The notes: generated by a model from the sequence alone, not told the origin. A DNA stretch of 64,000 bases from Blattamonas nauphoetae (GCA_033064195.1 JARBJD010000171.1:62001-126000); one strand, 5' to 3'; positions 1-11,110 are shown, counted from the first letter of the stretch. Made by a program: numbers and translations.

Positions 1-262
1 CAAATATACATTTTTATGCTTGATTTCACTTGTCAAAATGTTTATTCCCTTCTATTATTCTCGTATTTCTTTTTTCTCGGTTTCAATACATATTCATCTC
101 ATAACTTCCACTTCACTAAATTGTTGTTCGGATCTTTTGATGGACATGTGATGTTTTTGGCACTTTGCATTTTTGTGACATCGACATTCGTTTATTCTCA
201 TTTTGCTCTCAAAACTACTGTACAAATTTTTCTTACTCGTCATTTCACTTCGACTACTTTTT
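1..262 (+). repeat. Left terminal inverted repeat of the mariner-like element
   Basis: This arm pairs with 1814-2075. It begins CAAATATACATTTTTATGC and the opposite arm ends with the reverse complement. Differences are mainly homopolymer indels, for example five versus six T near 150. The open frames inside the arm are not genes, because they recur in mirror image in the other arm. Confidence 0.85.
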
Positions 263-441
263 CCCATTTTCTGCAACTACCAGTGAACAAAACTGAAAAT
301 GAAGTGGACCAAACATCACTTCACTGAACAAAGAATTCGATTCCTTACATATCCTCTCGCCTTACTGCTCGAGGCCACTGAACCGCTCGACAACTTTCAA
401 TGCATCTGAAGACTTCATCAGGAGAGATCTGCGAAAATGCT

Positions 442-1614
442 TCACGAATCTGATCCAAAAGTGATTCTCTCCTTGCCAGTCACGAATTTGTGCTTCCACT
501 CTGTTTTCCAGAAGCCAAAGACATTTTCGATGGGATTCAGGTCTGGACTGTAAGCGGCGTTGTACAGAATTCGTTGATTTGCCTCGAGAACGATGTTCTG
601 AGTGGCCACATGGTGTATTCCGGCGTTGTCCAGGATAAGAACCCATCTACGTCGAGCTGTGTTGGTTTCAAGGAGTCTCCTGAGATATGCTTCGAAGACA
701 TCGGCAGTGATTGGACCTCGAATGAGCTCTGTGTGACCAACTCCATTGGGTGAGATTGACGTAATCGCGGTCAACGAAACGAAATTGGTCGGTCTTGCGA
801 CGAGTGGAGCCCTGCCAACTTCAGCCCATCCGTATCTCCGCACGCATTCGATGTTCCATGATGTTTCGTCCAAGAAGATTGGAAACCATCCGTCGCGGAT
901 GTGAGCCATCGCATTTTGGATGAAAGCCACGCGAGCATTCTTGTTTTCTTCTGTGTTGGCCGCTGGAGCTCTCACTCTGACACGTTTGAAGGAGAATAGA
1001 GGCATGTCTCGGTTTACTTCATTCCGCTGTGACAACATCCGAAAGACTGTTGTTGGGCTTGTCTGGTGACCTTGCGCGCTGAGATGTGCCGCCATCTCTC
1101 TGAGAGTTCGCTGTCCGTCCTCCTGGAGCAGCCGTCTAACTTCCTGATTGCGGAACCTGTCGTTCCTTCGATCCGGTCTGCCTCTTCGTGGAAGATTGTG
1201 AGTAATTGATTCGCCTCGGCGAAGTTGTCGAATGAAGCGAGTTGTTGTTGGGACAGTGAGCGTTACCCGTTGCGCATACCACGTGACTGATTTTGTCTCT
1301 CCATTCTCACGATACAGGAGCGTCAGTCGGACTCTCTTTTCAGGTGTGGCTGGAGTGTATGGTCGATGGAGGATTGGTAGAAGTGGTACCAGAGGCGGAG
1401 GCGGAGGCGGAGGTGGAGGAGGAGGGGCCAACGCTTCGTACATGTCTACCTCAGCATGAAGGGCTTGCTGATTAATTTGTGGCGGCTCTGGTTGTGGCTG
1501 AATTTGGAACTGATGAAGTTGCGGAACGTAGTTTATTGCATTGTCTTGTTCTAATGGATTGCGCAGATCAAGATAAAGTGGATTTGGAAGAGCGTTTCCA
1601 TCGTAGAAGTTCAT
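442..1614 (-). CDS. DDE transposase, Tc1/mariner superfamily
   Basis: This gene encodes the enzyme that cuts and rejoins the transposon ends. Reading from 1614, residues ~70-80 form a run of prolines, followed by helix-turn-helix-like DNA-binding sequence (residues ~115-215), then the DDE catalytic domain. The three acidic residues are visible: D249 in FLDETSWN, D329 in ILDNAGIHH and E363 in NPIENVF. The last two are 34 residues apart, as in DD34E Tc1-type enzymes. The frame ends early (…ERITFGSDS). A neighbouring frame (362-646) holds the likely true C-terminus, including RRSLLMKSSDAL, so a single frame shift near 450 has probably truncated this copy. The N-terminal proline tract is not typical of the family. 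Superfamily confidence is high; activity is doubtful. Confidence 0.85.
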   Translation of the reverse strand: MNFYDGNALPNPLYLDLRNPLEQDNAINYVPQLHQFQIQPQPEPPQINQQALHAEVDMYEALAPPPPPPPPPPPLVPLLPILHRPYTPATPEKRVRLTLLYRENGETKSVTWYAQRVTLTVPTTTRFIRQLRRGESITHNLPRRGRPDRRNDRFRNQEVRRLLQEDGQRTLREMAAHLSAQGHQTSPTTVFRMLSQRNEVNRDMPLFSFKRVRVRAPAANTEENKNARVAFIQNAMAHIRDGWFPIFLDETSWNIECVRRYGWAEVGRAPLVARPTNFVSLTAITSISPNGVGHTELIRGPITADVFEAYLRRLLETNTARRRWVLILDNAGIHHVATQNIVLEANQRILYNAAYSPDLNPIENVFGFWKTEWKHKFVTGKERITFGSDS

Positions 1615-1813
1615 GGAAGAGAACGATCGAAAATGGATGGATTGGCTTCGAGATAAAGAAGAAAAATTACTATGGGGACACCAGAATTTTGACCGACTTT
1701 TGTGTTTACAGAAATTAGCATAAAATTGATAGTAGATGTATTGTATTGTCTAAATCGCGAAATGATAATTGACATTAATTGAAAAAATTTTGGGGGAGTG
1801 AAAAAGGCAAAAA

Positions 1814-2075
1814 AGTAGTCGAAGTGAAATGACGAGTAAGAAAAATTTGTACAGTAGTTTTGAGAGCAAAAATGAGAATAAACGAATGTCGATGTCACAA
1901 AAATGCAAAGTGCCAAAAAACATCACATGTCCATCAAAAGATCCGAACAACAATTTAGTGAAGTGGAAGTTATGAGATGAATATGTATTGAAACCGAGAA
2001 AAAAAAGAAATACGAGAATAATAGAAGGGAATAAACATTTTGACAAGTGAAATCAAGCATAAAAATGTATATTTG
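1814..2075 (-). repeat. Right terminal inverted repeat of the mariner-like element
   Basis: Mirror image of positions 1-262. The match ends at 2075, followed by unrelated sequence from 2076, which fixes the right boundary of the element to within a few bases. Confidence 0.85.
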
Positions 2076-3140
2076 CAGTGAAATGACGGCTTTTCAAAGT
2101 ATGGGAAGAAATTCTTGTAATGCTTCCTCTCTCGGAAGTATTGTTTGTGATTCCTGAATAACATGATTAAAATAAGAGAGAAAACATGCGAAAGTCAACG
2201 TTAAGTTGTTGAAGAGAGAGAATCGGGATCAGCGTTCTTGTGGTCATTACAGGCAGGTAGTGCATTCGGAACTGGAAAACACATTTGAAGTGGCGTCCAG
2301 AAGTCGTGACTATGAAGAAGGACGAAGAGAAAAGAGCTAAGAATTGACATACGCACCCAATTCTTGCTTTGGAATGGATGAGTTCTCTTCATCTGAAAAT
2401 ATGTATTTAACAGCGATGAAAAAGCAAACTGCCGAGTAATTTCACATTTTAATGAATTATCTTGCCCTGTTAGAGATAAGGACGAATAGTGAGAGCAAAA
2501 ACATGACGGAAAACAAACGACAAAAAATCTCGACAAAGTGTGTTTTGTTCCCTCCACAAAGAAGACATACCCTCTTTCAAGTCACGATCTGTCCATGTAT
2601 GCACACAAAAAAGAGATATGAGGTTAACGGAGAAAGTGGTCCTGACACGAGAAAGAGTATTATGGGCGAGGGTATCCAGTCGATCAGTCATCTTTTTGGA
2701 ACACCTGATCAACTTTTTGGAAAGGACTGTATTAATCTCAGTGACACACATTTTTTTTCGTGGGGCAGATCCAGCCAAAATCATCCACACCTCTCCTCAG
2801 TGACTTTTCATTTAAACAACCAGTATTTAACGATGAAATGAACCATCTTTCAAGAAGTGGAAAAAAACAAAAAAAATCTTCAAAAGGGGAATTGAACCCC
2901 TTTTGCTTGAACAATCGCTGAAATCAGTCGAAATCGTGGCGCTTATTTTGGCGCCGGTGCTCAGCCCCCCGGACGACAAGCTGAGCACCGATGTGCTCAG
3001 CTTGTCGCCATTGTGCCCAGCTCACCTAATGCCTGCTGATAATGCAATCCGTCACGAAGTGTGGGTGAACTGGGTGAGTTGGAGTTCGTCTGCATGATCT
3101 TCTTCAGATGGCCGAGAAGTCGTTCAGAACAACGGACAGC
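2076..3140. other. Gene-poor spacer with hairpins
   Basis: I see no supported gene here. Minus-strand open frames around 2201-2790 could be decayed exons of the kinase gene upstream, but carry no recognisable motif. The 3' part (2885-3007) contains several strong stem-loops, listed separately. Confidence 0.4.
2956..3007. repeat. Overlapping, mutually exclusive stem-loops
   Basis: Positions 2974-2988 and 2993-3007 are perfect 15-bp inverted repeats around a 4-nt loop (CGAT). The left half of that stem (2981-2989, CTGAGCACC) can instead pair with GGTGCTCAG at 2956-2964. Two exclusive hairpins therefore share one strand. A third hairpin lies at 2884-2908 (CAAAAGGGG, 7-nt loop, CCCCTTTTG). Function unknown. 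Confidence 0.7.
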
Positions 3141-4021
3141 CACGGACAAAAGTTTACGGGCACCCAGGTCTGCATTTATGAACAGGTGATTTTTTCTCAT
3201 TTTTTCTTAACCACTTCACCCCATTGAAAGACAACAATTTTTCAAATATAAAACCAAATAAGTGTAGTGAAGTGAAAATCGAGATGTTCGACTGATGTGC
3301 CCTGGGAGGCACATCCGATCGCGGCCATCACGAAATGTCTCCTCTTCCGAGAAGAGGAGATGTGACCTGTATAGTCTGTTCCTCCAGTAAGAACCGATTG
3401 GTTCCTCTCCGTACTGAGATCCTGGAGGATCTGTGACAAAAAAGTGCATTTCCTTTCTTCCTCATCTCTGTTCAACTCACGGTGTAACTCTACCAAACGA
3501 TTTGTCTGACTCAAATAAAGATATTTCTTTATTCATCTCACAAACACTGACATGCTGTAGAGATTTCGAGATTCGGAGAAGTTCGCATGCATTCCAATCT
3601 TCCACATTTGTCAGCACCGCGTCGGACAGGGGTATAATAAGCATTCTCACAACCAGTTAGAGAGGTTGGTAGAGTTACACCGTGAGCTGAACAGAGATGA
3701 GGAAGAAAGGAAATGCACTTTTTTGTCACAGATCCTCCAGGATCTCAGTACGGAGAGGAACCAATCGGTTCTTACTGGAGGAACAGACTATACAGGTCAC
3801 ATCTCCTCTTCTCGGAAGAGGAGACATTTCGTGATGGCCGCGATCGGATGTGCCTCCCAGGGCACATCAGTCGAACATCTCGATTTTCACTTCACTACAC
3901 TTATTTGGTTTTATATTTGAAAAATTGTTGTCTTTCAATGGGGTGAAGTGGTTAAGAAAAAATGAGAAAAAATCACCTGTTCATAAATGCAGACCTGGGT
4001 GCCCGTAAACTTTTGTCCGTG
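3141..4021. mobile_element. Fold-back element with 356-bp inverted arms
   Basis: Positions 3141-3496 and 3666-4021 are reverse complements, nearly base for base, separated by a 169-bp spacer (3497-3665). The same 77-90-residue open frames appear on both strands as mirror images, so they are repeat shadows, not genes. The element holds no transposase. It abuts the kinase-like gene at 4021 and may have cut off its 3' end. It could be a fold-back transposon or a head-to-head duplication; no target-site duplication is evident. Confidence 0.75.
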
Positions 4022-4143
4022 ACTGGGACATCTGAACTTGATTTTTCTGAATTGAAGAAAGAAGGGGAGAGAAAGGAAACCTGTGTAGTTCGAGCATGGA
4101 CGCTGTCTTGAAAGGGTGTGCGGAAAGGCACGAATTGGACGGT

Positions 4144-5370
4144 AAATGAAAAAACAAACTCTCCCGTTAATATTTCGTAGAATATGCACCCTGCAGCCTA
4201 AATATCCAGTTTTTGGTCGTAAGGTTCTTCATTTATGACTTCAGGTGACTATTTGTGTGGAGATACGTGGATAAGCACAAGATGCGGGAGGAGAAAGATG
4301 AGATGGGAGAAATTGAAAGAATAAGGTAACAATCGAACATCATACCATGTCGAGAGGTGTTCTAATCAAATGAAAAGAGGGGGATCACGAAAGATACGGG
4401 ATACACACCCCCAGACTGAGTGAGCTGTCATGAAGAAGGATCCGCCTTCTCCAATTCTTGTGAGGAGACCGAAATCCGAAATAACTCGCCGAAAAGTTTG
4501 ACTTCGTGGAATGTAAGCCGGCAGAAGATTGTCCGGTTTGAAATCTCTTCAAATGAGTAAATGGGACAGCGAGAAAAAAAGTGAGGCTGTATCCGAATGA
4601 AATACAGATTGGTTAATCCATATTGATGAAGATCTGTCAGATCAGACACATGTTCAAGTCAGAAAATCAGAAAGAAGGGGAGTGGATATTGTTTGGACGA
4701 GAGATGAACGTATGAATGGATTGGCAGACGGAGCACGTAAAGCACTCGTTTCGCAAGATAGTGTGGGACACCATATTCCTCATTTGCCTTGATAATCTCT
4801 GATAGGTTCTGTGAATTCAATGATAGATCGGGAAATAGAGAAGTCAATGATGAGAATTGACAAACTCCTTGATCGGCATATTCAAGAAACAGAACATGTT
4901 TGTCTCCTTGAATAGTCCTCATAAAAGAATGAACTCCCAGGATAAAAGAGTTTGTGGCCCTGAAATTGGGAAGAGAGGGCAAGGAGAAGTGTCAGATGAT
5001 CATCGAGGGAGAGAACAGAGTATAGAAGAACATAAACTATTAATTTCAGAAATTGATGTCTTTCAAGAGCAAACTTGTAGGTTCTGAACATCGATGCGGT
5101 GTTATATCCTGCGCGGGCGACCGTTGAAGAGTTGATGATTTCTGAAGCAAGGTATCTCTCTTGAAGAACAACAATGGACACTCTAAAGCAAATGAGTGAA
5201 GATGAAAGAGATATACCGTACATATTCTCCTTGTACATTCTCAATAAGGATACGAGTTTTGTAGAAATGAAATCGGTGAAAAGAACGACAGACCCAAGGG
5301 TGAATCCTCCATTTACACAGAAAAAAGAACGAAAGATCACACACCGTACATCCGCAAGCCACAAGTAAGC
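4144..5370 (-). pseudogene. Serine/threonine protein kinase-like gene, intron-rich, probably broken
   Basis: Pieces of a protein kinase fold appear in order on the minus strand, in changing frames joined by plausible short introns. Near 4867-4905 is the end of the N-lobe (KHVLFLEYADQG, the hinge). At ~4740-4800 is SEIIKANEEYG. At ~4525-4600 is the catalytic loop, which splices to DLHQYGLTNLDFKPDN. At ~4456-4490 is the DFG motif (VISDFGLLTRIG). At ~4186-4250 is the APE/F-helix region (SPEVINEEPYDQKLDI, then AAGCIFYEILTG). The usual HRD reads NLD: the catalytic Asp is kept, the His-Arg are not. The nearly invariant Trp after KLDI is TAG, an in-frame stop. The fold-back element at 4021 replaces the rest of the C-lobe. 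I infer a decaying gene. The 5' exons are not resolved. Confidence 0.55.
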
Positions 5371-5580
5371 TGATGTCTGTCACTGATTCATGCAGTAGTC
5401 ATGGGAAAGTGAGAAGATGCGGAATTTAGACACTATGACGTTTCAAAAGGGAAGGAACGTAAGAAATAACAGGTGGTGTTGTTGGAATAAGATGAGTAAC
5501 ACACAGTGAAAAGACACTTAAATGTGATGACCTGAAAAGTTTGTTGCGGTTTTCATCATTCTTCACCTACAGCACACACC

Positions 5581-8134
5581 ATGCTCGCACCTGCTCTGGA
5601 GAAGGGTTTATTCTGGACGGTTCTTAGTGATGGTTCATATTCCGATCCTGAGGCTTTGAACCGTTTCTTCTCACGATTTGGGAGAGTCTTCTTCTCGTCA
5701 ACGATTGTCTCAACATTTCCTGGCATTCCACTCAAGTATCAATTTGGAATTCTCACCAATACAACTGAGGACATCATTATTTCGACATTTCACGCACAAT
5801 ATGCATCATTCACAACCTCGAGACCGGTCATCCTCAACTCTGGTCCAGTCGTGAACCAGCTCTTCATTCCTTCAGTGCCCGACTCACTGACGAACAACGA
5901 ATTGCGTGAAATCATCTCACCTCATTCACAATGTGCCATATACATTCGGAAAGACTTGGAAAACCCGAACACAAGTGTCGCATTCTTGGTCTTCCCGACG
6001 CCAACAGAAGCAGTTCATGCCTTCATGGATCGGTCCCGATGGACTTTGAATGGTACTCCACTTGAGGTGACATTCACCACCGAATCACCTCTATCGCCTC
6101 GCTTCCTTGTAATCACTCCAACTCACAAACCCAAAAACGCAGCCGATCCTCCTCGTCCTCCGACGAATCAAACAGTTAACATCGAAAACATCAGCCAAAT
6201 TACAACTCTTCGAATATTGTTTGAATATTTGCGGACGTTGCACGCGAAGACAATCGCATTTCAGATTCCTGCGAACGAAACAGTGATGGCATCTGGATTG
6301 CTACAGCTTCAAGGATCGGAATCATTGCAATTTGCACCTCTCCGACCCTCTTTCGCTATTGATTTCCAGAAACCGGCAGCTGAGGCATTTAATACGATCT
6401 TCAAACAGCACAACCAGTCAGACACCCAAACTTTGACGAAGACTGTTCTTTTCAACTCCACACCGGACCAATCAGTCTCAAACTCCATCGCAGTGGAAAT
6501 TGGCGATACAATCAGGGTTGAAAACTAATATGAGAATGGGTGGACATTCGGAACGAACGAGCGAACGAATGAAAGTGGCTGGGTCTTCACATCGTCCCTT
6601 GGGCCCCCAATCGCATCAAATGTTCCGCAGCCAATCGAACAACTGCTTTTGATTGAGGCTTTCGTTCATCTTCAAGCTCAATCACAGTTTCCCAACTTGG
6701 TCCCATTTCTCCAAAAGTTCGTCGAGGTCCTCTCGGTTGACGCAATTTGCCAATCTCCTTTCGCCACTGACGAATCCTTCCACATCGTCTTGCTCACGTC
6801 TGTGCCGTTTTCAACCATCGCTCAGACAATCTCGGAAGCCCCCCTGACAAATCAAGTGAGACTGACCCTTGCGCCAATTCAGCTGGATGCAAAACAGCTG
6901 GAACTCAGGACTCTCCCGAAGGGATGCTCGGAAGATCATCTCCGAACTCTGATTTTGCCTCACACATCCTGCACTATCGTCATCACGCCACCGGCCTCCC
7001 CTTCCATCCAGTCGTCGACAGCGTCTCTCGTTTATCCGACTGAGCAAGCAGCGATTGCAGCATTCAGAGCGAGTTCGACGTGGATGTTTGAAGGCCAACC
7101 ACTCAAACCATGTTTTGCAGCTCGTTCCTCTCAACCCAGCGAGAAAGAGAAGAAAACCGACAAATACTTGATTCTCTCGAATCTTCCCCCAAACACGACG
7201 AAAGAGACACTGCAAAGTCATCTCCCTGAAGTGAATGTGGTCGTCTTCAACCAAATTCTCCACAATGTTGAACCAGGAACAGCAACTGTACACATCCTTA
7301 CGTCGACCGAGCGAGAATTCAACATTGTCCTCGGATTGAATGGGAAACTCGAGATTGGTGGTCGGAAGATCAACATTTTCGAAAAGAAGCCAAAAGCGAA
7401 GAAGATCATCAAACTCCTGGAACTGTCAAATCTCCCTCCAAAAATCAAGAAAGAGACACTGAGGACTCATTTCCCTGGAATCAATATGAAATTCATTGAC
7501 CCAATTCACAAGGACAATGCTGCACCTGGAACATCGACTCTGCGCATCCAGCTGTTTACTAAAAGAGAGTACTACACTGTCCTTGGATGGAATGAGAAGC
7601 TCCAAATTGCCGGTCGGAAGATCAAGATCGCCCCAGTGGAACAGAAAGAGGAGAAGCAAGGGGAGACATCGCAATCATCACGCTTCAGCTGCGGTCCAAC
7701 CCTTCCGAGTCAACTTCACTTTTGATCCGACTGGTTATGCGGGGGCAGTGGGAGTACGGGAAGGGGAGGAGGTGCTGGTGTCGGGGGAGAGGGAGGGTGG
7801 TTGGAGTGTTGTGTGTTGGCCGGATGGGCGAGAGCACGGGATCGTCCCATCGAACTTCATCGAACGATTGGACAAACTTACTCAACCCGTTCGACCGTTT
7901 GAAGAGAAGGACAATCTGAAAGTGGATGTCACTCCCTCTCCCCCAACACCCAAAGATGAAACTCCACGCAGATGTTTTCTCACAAGCAAAGAGATTGTGA
8001 AGTGTGCGCATCTGTTGAACGAGCCTGGCGTGTTTTACGAATACGACAAACTAATCGACTTTGTGAGGAAAAATGAGATGTCACCGCACTCCTTCCAGCC
8101 GGTGTCTCTCGAGGATATTGTCAAGGATAATTGA
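5581..8134 (+). pseudogene. RRM-like/SH3 multidomain gene, copy 1 (broken)
   Basis: A long coding block from ATG 5581. In order: an RRM-like beta-alpha unit (LFIPSVPDSLTNNELREI, ~5850-6090), a poorly conserved stretch, an SH3 domain (GDTIRVEN then YENGWTFGTNER, ~6450-6600), a second unit of the first type (6649-7110), two more RRM-like units (LILSNLPPNTTKETL ~7165-7370 and LELSNLPPKIKKETL ~7415-7630), a second SH3 (FDPTGYAGAVGVREGEE … GWSVVCWPDG, ~7715-7870) and a C-terminal tail to TGA 8134. SH3 domains bind proline-rich peptides and RRM folds usually bind RNA, so a scaffolding role is possible but unproven. Comparison with the copy at 23001-24482 shows a GAA-to-TAA stop at 6526 inside the first SH3 and a frame change near 7690, where about 40 bases are missing. 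The reading otherwise stays open throughout. Confidence 0.65.
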
Positions 8135-8259
8135 ATCTTTTCTCCATTCTCCATCTTTTTCTTTCTGAAAGCACCTATCTTTTTTTGTGATTCTCATTTC
8201 ACACTCGTCCATGTTTCTTCCACAAATACGACTTTTCTCGAGAACAAACAATTTATAGT

Positions 8260-11008
8260 ATGGGCTTCATCAAACGTGTTTCTGAATTCTGGTCCTCTTC
8301 AAGAATGAGCCAATTCAAAGTAACACTGATCTCTGCCAAAGCACTTATGCCCCAGACATTGGCTCCGATCTGTGATCCATTTGTCGTTCTCAAAGTTGGA
8401 TCACAAAAATACACGTCGTCAGTTAAGAAAGGAATCAATGGTCTTATTTGTTAGCCACTCGCATCTTCTTTGATTCGTTGTCCATTTCCTTTGTAGTAAA
8501 GTGGAATGAAGGTTTTGTTTTCACAGCCAACAACCAGACACTCCACATTGAAGTATATGACAAGGATCGAATTAACGTTGATCGTGCTGATCAATTAGCG
8601 GTTGAGGACATCGAACTGGCGCCAATCATCAAGAAGCTTCCAGTGAATATCACAGTATCATCCTCATTCAACTCAAAATCATCATATCCTCTGATCTTTT
8701 CATGCAGATAAAAGTCCTTCAAGGCTATTTAAATCTCTGCATCGATAGCCCCAAGAATGTTCGCCCAGGGGAGATCGTTCAAACAACGCCACCGCCTCCA
8801 AAACCCATCGCCAAACCTCCGCCCACCACTCCACAGGAACCAGTTGATCCAGCCCCTCCTTCTCAACCGCAAAAGCCTCATGGTGATCCTCACCGGCCGG
8901 GAAAGGGTGGCCGTCCTCACCGACGCCCTCACAATTATGGTGGGCACTTCAAGAAAAACGATCCGAAACAATCTGTCAACCATAACTCTTCCATCTTTGC
9001 TGCCCCTCCAATCGAAGTTGATCCCGAAGATGTGCCACCTCCGGTGGACCTCCCCGAGGAAGAACAGGTTACGGTTCAGGAACAGGTGGAGATCAAGAAA
9101 AGGTGGGCCCGCTTCGTGTCATACATGGCCAAGCCCTTTGATTATGATTCAAAATACAAAAAACAACTCCAACAACTCGATGCGATGGGTGCCCTTAATC
9201 TCGAGCGGATTACACGAGAACAGATCCCACCCATCACTATCAACTTCTGCTGTGCGCTCTTCTTCAACCCATATGAAGATCTCCCCCACACACTCGACGA
9301 AGGCCCCATTAACGATGCCATTATCATGGCCGAGCTGTTCATCAGCCGTGGTTACACTGTCGTGTACGTTTGCGACGCCACACCCAAAGAATACTATATT
9401 TGGATGAACTGGCTGCTCGAGAATGTCGAGAAGGAGTTTGTGTCATACTTTTCTGGTCATGGCACGCAAATCAAAGACACAACAGGATTGGAGGAGGATG
9501 GGCTCAGCGAAGTGCTGGTGTTCTACAACGAAAAGACAAAATTCAAAAACACAGGTCAAGCAAGCGACAAAATCGACCCAGTGCAAGGAATTACTGATGA
9601 AACAGTGGAAGATACCGTTATGTATGATCTGATCGCTGGGAAGGATTACGACGACACTCGCATTGTCCTCCTCACCGATTGCTGCCACTCGGGAACTATG
9701 TTCAACATGGACCAACTGCCTGACAATGGACACCTCGTTACACCGCCGTTGAATGTGGTCTGTGTTGGATCGGCCCAAGATTCGCAAACAGCCAAACAAA
9801 CCGTGTTGGGAGGGAAAGAAAGTGGTGTATTTACATACAACTTCTGCCAGCTTCTCAAATCGAAGCCAAACTCAAGCTTCCTCGATCTCCAATCGCACAT
9901 GAACAAGCAGATCAAAAAATACCAAACCATCCACCTTACGGGCTCTTCGGACAAACTTTACTCCGATCCCATCGTTAAAGACGCCCCCGATGGCGACAGA
10001 ATCAAATTTGTGCAGGAAGTGACAGTGGAGGACACGGGAGGAACGCCTCCAGAAGAGATTGTGGAAATTCCTGAAGTGGACGAGCAATCAGAAATTGAGA
10101 AGTTGGAAGCGAAGAAAAGATGGGATGCGTTTTTGGAAACGATGAAGAAACCCACAAACTACAACTCACAATACAAGAACCAACTTCAAGAACTCGACGC
10201 CATGGGCGCGATCAACTTGGAAAAAATCAAAAAGACCCAAATTCCAACCACCTTCCGCATCAACTTCGCAGCTGGCCTGTTCTTCTGTCCATACGAAGAT
10301 CTCCCCCACACACTCGATCTTGGCCCAATAAACGATGCTCTTGAATATGCGAAGCTGTTCATCAGTCGTGGATACACTGTGTGCTATATTTGCGATGCGA
10401 CGCCTCTCGAATATTACAAATGGATGGACTGGCTCTTGGAGAACACGGAGAAGGAGTTGATTACCATCTTTTCTGGACATGGAACGCAAGTCCCAGATAA
10501 GACAGGAAGAGAAGAGGATGGATTGAGCGAAGTGATGGTTTTCTACAACTCGAAAAAGAAGAAAGTGGGTGAAAACGCCGAAATTGAGAAGATCGACGCT
10601 GTTCAGGGCATCACAAACGAGACAGTCGAAGACACTGTCATGTTCGACCTGATCTCGTCCAAAGACTATCCCGAAATGCGATCTGTCTTCATCACCGATT
10701 GCTGCCACTCCGGATCCATGTTCAACATGGAACACACCATCGGAAGCAACGCCCAACCCATCACTCCGCCTTACAACTGTGTTTGTGTTGGGTCAGCACA
10801 GGATAATCAGACAGCCAAGCAGACAGTGTTGGGTGGGAAGGAGATCGGGGTGTTCACGTACAACTTCTGCCAGTTGCTCAAATCGAAGCCGAAGACGACG
10901 TTTGTCGAGCTGAAGGAGTATATGGACAAACAGATCAAGAAGTATCAAAGCGTGGTGATCAGTGGAAGTTCGGCCACACTCTTCACGGAACCTATTCTTA
11001 TGGACTAG
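8260..11008 (+). CDS. C2 domain protein with two tandem caspase-like (metacaspase-type) domains
   Basis: Three exons: 8260-8440, 8497-8654 and 8708-11008. They are separated by introns of 56 and 53 nt ending TTTGTAG and CATGCAG. The spliced length is 2640 nt, giving 879 residues. Residues ~16-130 form a C2 domain (FKVTLISAKAL, DPFVVLKVGS, VKWNEGFVF, LHIEVYDKDR), which typically binds membrane or calcium. A Pro-rich linker follows (~140-240). Two caspase-like p20 domains then repeat the same sequence. In the first, the dyad is H364 (FSGHGTQ) and C439 (TDCCHSG); in the second, H704 and C779, in the same motifs. Both dyads look intact. The Cys motif DCCHSG resembles metacaspases (DxCHSG), which cleave after Arg/Lys. 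An alternative start is the Met at 8305. Two complete catalytic domains on one chain behind a C2 domain is an unusual architecture. Stop codon is TAG. Confidence 0.85.
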
Positions 11009-11110
11009 ACAGAACACATTTTCTTTTGATTGTCTTCATTTTTCATCTCATATGTTCAGATTAAACCAAGAATATGCGAGTGATTATGAATTAGAATCTG
11101 GTGAGAATCG

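Larger units (their letters stand above)
1..2075. mobile_element. Tc1/mariner-superfamily DNA transposon with long TIRs
   Basis: A transposon bounded by an inverted repeat of about 260 bp: positions 1 to ~262 are the reverse complement of ~1814 to 2075, with only a few differences. The left end may lie just outside the window, so neither the outermost base nor the target duplication can be read. Between the arms lies one transposase gene on the minus strand. Arms this long are unusual for the superfamily, whose members typically have 20-200 bp. The near identity of the arms suggests a recent insertion, although the transposase frame is shifted near its 3' end. Confidence 0.85.

Noticed and set aside
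2876-2965. Possible tRNA gene on the minus strand
   Set aside because: GGGGTTCAATTCCCC looks like a T-arm with a B box and is followed by a T run, but the stem extends to nine pairs and no matching acceptor, D-arm or anticodon arm could be found upstream.
3242-3946. Proteins of 77-90 residues on both strands
   Set aside because: They are mirror images within the fold-back arms and carry no domain.
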